From Acholeplasmataceae bacterium (GTDB lineage: Bacteria; Bacillota_I; Bacilli_A; Acholeplasmatales; Acholeplasmataceae): 8,502 nucleotides of DNA. The stretch lies in the NCBI GenBank assembly GCA_012520715.1, contig JAAYNT010000034.1, positions 1 through 8,502 of the forward strand, read 5' to 3'. Both the position numbers and the translations under genes were made by a program. The notes under the pieces were generated by a model. The model ran no database searches. It was not told where the DNA came from and saw only the letters and a program-made list of their open reading frames with translations. Below, piece after piece: positions 5,868-8,502 of this stretch; within the stretch, counting starts at the first letter, position 1, and each line of letters begins with the position of its first letter.

Positions 5868-7856
5868 ATGGAAATATTAAAGCGAATTAACAAATTAATC
5901 GAAATAATAAATCAAGCTAATTATGATTATCATACTTTAGATAATCCGACAATTTCGGATTATGAATATGATATGTATTTGAAAGAATTAATTGAGCTTG
6001 AAGAAAAATATCCAGAATTAAAACAACCAAACTCACCAACTCAAAAAGTTGGAGGAGTTGTTTTAGAAAGCTTTAATAAAGTAAGGCATTTAGTTCCAAT
6101 GACATCACTATCTAATGCTTTTAATGAAGAAGAGCTAGCAGATTTTTATAATCGATTAGAAAAAGAAGTTACAGATTTTGAGTTAATCACTGAATTAAAA
6201 ATAGACGGGTTAGCCATTAGTTTAATTTATGTTGATGGCATCTTCACACAAGCAATCACCAGAGGTGATGGCCAAGTTGGTGAAGATGTTACAGAAAATG
6301 TTAAAACTATTAAAAGCTTACCACTTGTTTTAAATGATAAAGTTTCCATAACTGTAAGAGGCGAAGTTTATTTGTCTTTTTCTAACTTTGATAAACTTAA
6401 TGAAAAAAGATTAAAAGAAGGCTTAGCATTATTTGCTAATCCAAGAAATGTGGCAAGTGGTACAATTAGACAACTTGATAGTAGCATTGCAGCTAGTAGA
6501 AACTTAGATGCTTTCTTTTATACAATAGTTAACTATAATGAACTTGGAATTAACACTCAAAGCGAAGCACTTAAATATTTAACCAAATTAGGTTTTAATG
6601 TAAACCCTAACCATAATGTAGTTAAAAATTTAGATCAATTATTAAATCAAATTAAGTACTACGATAAAATTAGAAAAGACTTTAATTATCCAACAGACGG
6701 AGTAGTTATTAAAATTAACGACTTCCACCAACAAGAAGAAATGGGATTTACAGCAAGACACCCAAAATGGGCAACTGCCTATAAGTTTAGTCCTGATGTT
6801 GTTGAAACATTATTAAAAGAAATTACATTTCAAGTTGGAAGAACTGGTGTTGTAGTACCAGTTGCCAATTTTGAAACAGTTGAAGTGTCAGGTTCAAATG
6901 TTTCAAGAGCAACCCTACATAACTTTAACTATATTTTAGAAAAAGATATCAGAGAAGGAGACTATGTCTTTATTCAAAAAGCGGGCGAGATTATTCCTGA
7001 AGTAGTAGAAGTTAATAAAGATAAAAGAAATGATCAAAAACCATTTGAGATGATTACTAATTGTCCGGATTGTGGTAGTATACTTCAAAAACTACCGGAA
7101 GATGCTAATCATTATTGTGTTAACTTAGATTGTCCATCAAGAAAAGTTAACGCAATAATTCACTTTGCAAGTAGAACAGCACTGAATATTGATACTCTTG
7201 GTGAGCGTAATGTAGAAAGACTGCATGAGTTAGGTTATTTAAATGATATTATGGATATTTATAAACTTAAAGATCACTATGATGAGCTAATAGAAATTAA
7301 AGGATATAAACCTACATCAATTAATAAACTACTTAATTCTATTGAAAGTAGCAAGAGTATGCCATTTTCCAAAATCTTATTTGGACTTGGAATTAAAAAT
7401 GTTGGTAGTAAAGTTGCCGAAATAATTGTAGATCATTTGCATACAATTGATAATGTTATGAATGCTACTAAAGAAGAATTAATTAGCATTTTTGAAATTG
7501 GTGATGTAATTGCTGATAGTATTATTGAATATTTTAAAGACCCTAAAAATATAGACTTAATTAACTTTATGAAAGAAGAAGGCTTTAACTTATCTCAAGA
7601 AGAAAAAAAAATAGTAGATGATCATTTCTTCTCTGATAAAACTGTTGTTTTAACAGGAAGATTGACTCATCTAACAAGAGATGAGGCAAGCGAGAAACTT
7701 GTTAAATTAGGAGCTAAGATCACATCATCAGTTAGTAAACGTACAGATTATGTAATTGCTGGAGAAGATGCTGGCTCTAAATTAAGAAGAGCTAACGAAC
7801 TTGGAATTACTGTACTAAATGAAGAGGAGTTATTAAATAAATTAAATGAGCAATAA
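5868..7856 (+). CDS. ligA: NAD-dependent DNA ligase LigA
   Basis: Seals 3'-OH/5'-phosphate nicks using NAD+, joining Okazaki fragments and closing repair patches. At 662 residues it is full length (E. coli 671). Domain Ia has the NMN-binding pattern Y21-H22, D31 and Y34-D35 in YHTLDNPTISDYEYD. The adenylation motif KIDG is at 111-114, with K111 as the AMP-accepting lysine, followed by TRGDGQVGEDVT. The OB-fold region follows QVGRTG (322-327). A Cys4 zinc finger uses C399, C402, C417 and C422. Helix-hairpin-helix repeats include GLGIKNVGSKVAE from about 506. A C-terminal BRCT domain occupies about 588-660, with TGR at 596-598. The gene follows the two helicases as in the pcrA-ligA order of Bacillus, and its 3' end overlaps uvrA by 11 bases. 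It may also have its own extended -10 promoter. No key residue is missing. Confidence 0.97.
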   Translation: MEILKRINKLIEIINQANYDYHTLDNPTISDYEYDMYLKELIELEEKYPELKQPNSPTQKVGGVVLESFNKVRHLVPMTSLSNAFNEEELADFYNRLEKEVTDFELITELKIDGLAISLIYVDGIFTQAITRGDGQVGEDVTENVKTIKSLPLVLNDKVSITVRGEVYLSFSNFDKLNEKRLKEGLALFANPRNVASGTIRQLDSSIAASRNLDAFFYTIVNYNELGINTQSEALKYLTKLGFNVNPNHNVVKNLDQLLNQIKYYDKIRKDFNYPTDGVVIKINDFHQQEEMGFTARHPKWATAYKFSPDVVETLLKEITFQVGRTGVVVPVANFETVEVSGSNVSRATLHNFNYILEKDIREGDYVFIQKAGEIIPEVVEVNKDKRNDQKPFEMITNCPDCGSILQKLPEDANHYCVNLDCPSRKVNAIIHFASRTALNIDTLGERNVERLHELGYLNDIMDIYKLKDHYDELIEIKGYKPTSINKLLNSIESSKSMPFSKILFGLGIKNVGSKVAEIIVDHLHTIDNVMNATKEELISIFEIGDVIADSIIEYFKDPKNIDLINFMKEEGFNLSQEEKKIVDDHFFSDKTVVLTGRLTHLTRDEASEKLVKLGAKITSSVSKRTDYVIAGEDAGSKLRRANELGITVLNEEELLNKLNEQ

Positions 7857-8502
7857 AGATTTTATTAAAATTGTTGGAGCTAGAGAAAACAATTTAAAAA
7901 ATATTAATATAGATATACCAAAAAATCAATTTGTCGTAATGACTGGACTTTCCGGAAGCGGAAAGTCTTCTTTAGCATTTGATACCCTTTATCAAGAAGG
8001 TCAAAGAAGATATGTTGAATCACTTAGTGCCTATGCTAGACAATTTTTAGGTAGTTTTGAAAAACCTAAAGTTGATTCGATTGATGGTCTTTCACCATCA
8101 ATTAGTATTGATCAAAGAACAACATCTCAAAACCCACGTTCAACTGTTGGTACGGTTACTGAGATTTATGATTATTACAGACTAATATATGCCAAAATAG
8201 GTATTCCTTATTGTCCAAATTCTAATGAGCCACTTACTAAACAGACTATTCAAGAGATGACTGATATTACACTTAAAAACTCAAAGTCAAAAGATAGAAT
8301 AATTGTAATGGCGCCGGTTGTTATAAGTCAAAAAGGAACTCATGAGAAATTATTAGACAATTTTTTAAAAGATGGATTTTCAAGAGTTATTATTAATGAT
8401 GAGGAATATTTACTAGAAGAAGCGCCAAAACTAGAAAAAAATAAAAAACATTCAATATCAATTGTGATTGATAGACTGATTAGAAATGATGAAATAACAT
8501 CA
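7846..8502 (+). CDS. uvrA: UvrA, excinuclease ABC subunit A (N-terminal 219 residues, 3' end outside window)
   Basis: The ABC-type ATPase that finds bulky DNA lesions and loads UvrB in nucleotide excision repair. The family is about 940-950 residues, so roughly a quarter is visible. The start follows the UvrA pattern (IKIVGARENNLKNINIDIP). Walker A GLSGSGKS is at 34-41, then the conserved EGQRRYVESLSAYARQFLG, the NPRSTVGTVTEIYDYYRL block and the beginning of the UvrB-binding region. The ATG at 7846 is the only reasonable start, because TAA (7843-7845) lies directly before it in frame. It overlaps the end of ligA by 11 bases. The nearest purine-rich motif (GGAG, 7826-7829) is 16 bases away, too far for a normal Shine-Dalgarno sequence, so translation probably depends on coupling to ligA. 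At the usual CPxH position the sequence is CPNS (residue C124 onward). Confidence 0.96.
   Translation, partial: MSNKDFIKIVGARENNLKNINIDIPKNQFVVMTGLSGSGKSSLAFDTLYQEGQRRYVESLSAYARQFLGSFEKPKVDSIDGLSPSISIDQRTTSQNPRSTVGTVTEIYDYYRLIYAKIGIPYCPNSNEPLTKQTIQEMTDITLKNSKSKDRIIVMAPVVISQKGTHEKLLDNFLKDGFSRVIINDEEYLLEEAPKLEKNKKHSISIVIDRLIRNDEITS
7946..7967 (+). other. Stable hairpin over the uvrA Walker A codons
   Basis: Arm GACTTTCCG (7946-7954) pairs perfectly with CGGAAAGTC (7959-7967) around a GAAG loop, with five G-C pairs of nine. It lies 100 bases into uvrA. A T-rich stretch follows but no clean T run, so it is recorded as a structure only. Confidence 0.4.

Noticed and set aside
1..8502. CRISPR array, tRNA or rRNA gene, insertion sequence, defence system
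   Set aside because: No regularly spaced repeats, cloverleaf, terminal inverted repeats or transposase motifs were seen; the DNA is almost entirely filled by housekeeping genes.

Overview
The window comes from an AT-rich, low-GC bacterium that uses the standard bacterial code. All seven Trp codons I count in the complete genes are TGG, no in-frame TGA occurs in about 2,500 codons, and one gene ends in TGA. This argues against Mycoplasma- or Spiroplasma-type Mollicutes, which read UGA as Trp. It fits Acholeplasma-, Haloplasma- or Izemoplasma-like lineages or other AT-rich Firmicutes relatives. That placement is inferred from base composition, code and gene content, and no marker gene fixes it.

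Layout, all on the + strand: (1) the 3' part of an unrecognised protein gene (window edge to 698), closed by a strong intrinsic terminator (723-750); (2) a consensus-like promoter (785-813) starting what looks like one operon; (3) glnS, glutaminyl-tRNA synthetase (834-2462); (4) pcrA, a full-length UvrD/Rep-family helicase (2472-4580); (5) a compact second UvrD-family helicase (4613-5839) with all core ATPase motifs but without the 2B subdomain and C-terminal Tudor-like domain; (6) ligA, NAD-dependent DNA ligase (5868-7856); (7) the first 219 codons of uvrA (7846 to the right edge), overlapping ligA by 11 bases. Gaps between genes 3-7 are 9, 32 and 28 bases and then an overlap. No stretch over 300 bases lacks a gene.

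The repair genes fit together. UvrA recognises bulky lesions, PcrA/UvrD-type helicases displace the excised strand (and in Firmicutes PcrA also works at RNA polymerase), and LigA seals the nick. pcrA-ligA adjacency is known from Bacillus. The insertion of a 2B-less pcrA-like paralogue and the attachment of uvrA and glnS are the local variations.

This is mostly ordinary housekeeping DNA and I do not see an obvious new defence or mobile system. The least explained signal is at RNA level. Both helicase genes carry a terminator-like hairpin within their first 20-25 codons, with the same stem except for one compensated base pair. The second helicase also has a hairpin covering its ribosome binding site just after the pcrA stop. 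Together these suggest translation-coupled attenuation, which is a hypothesis only.
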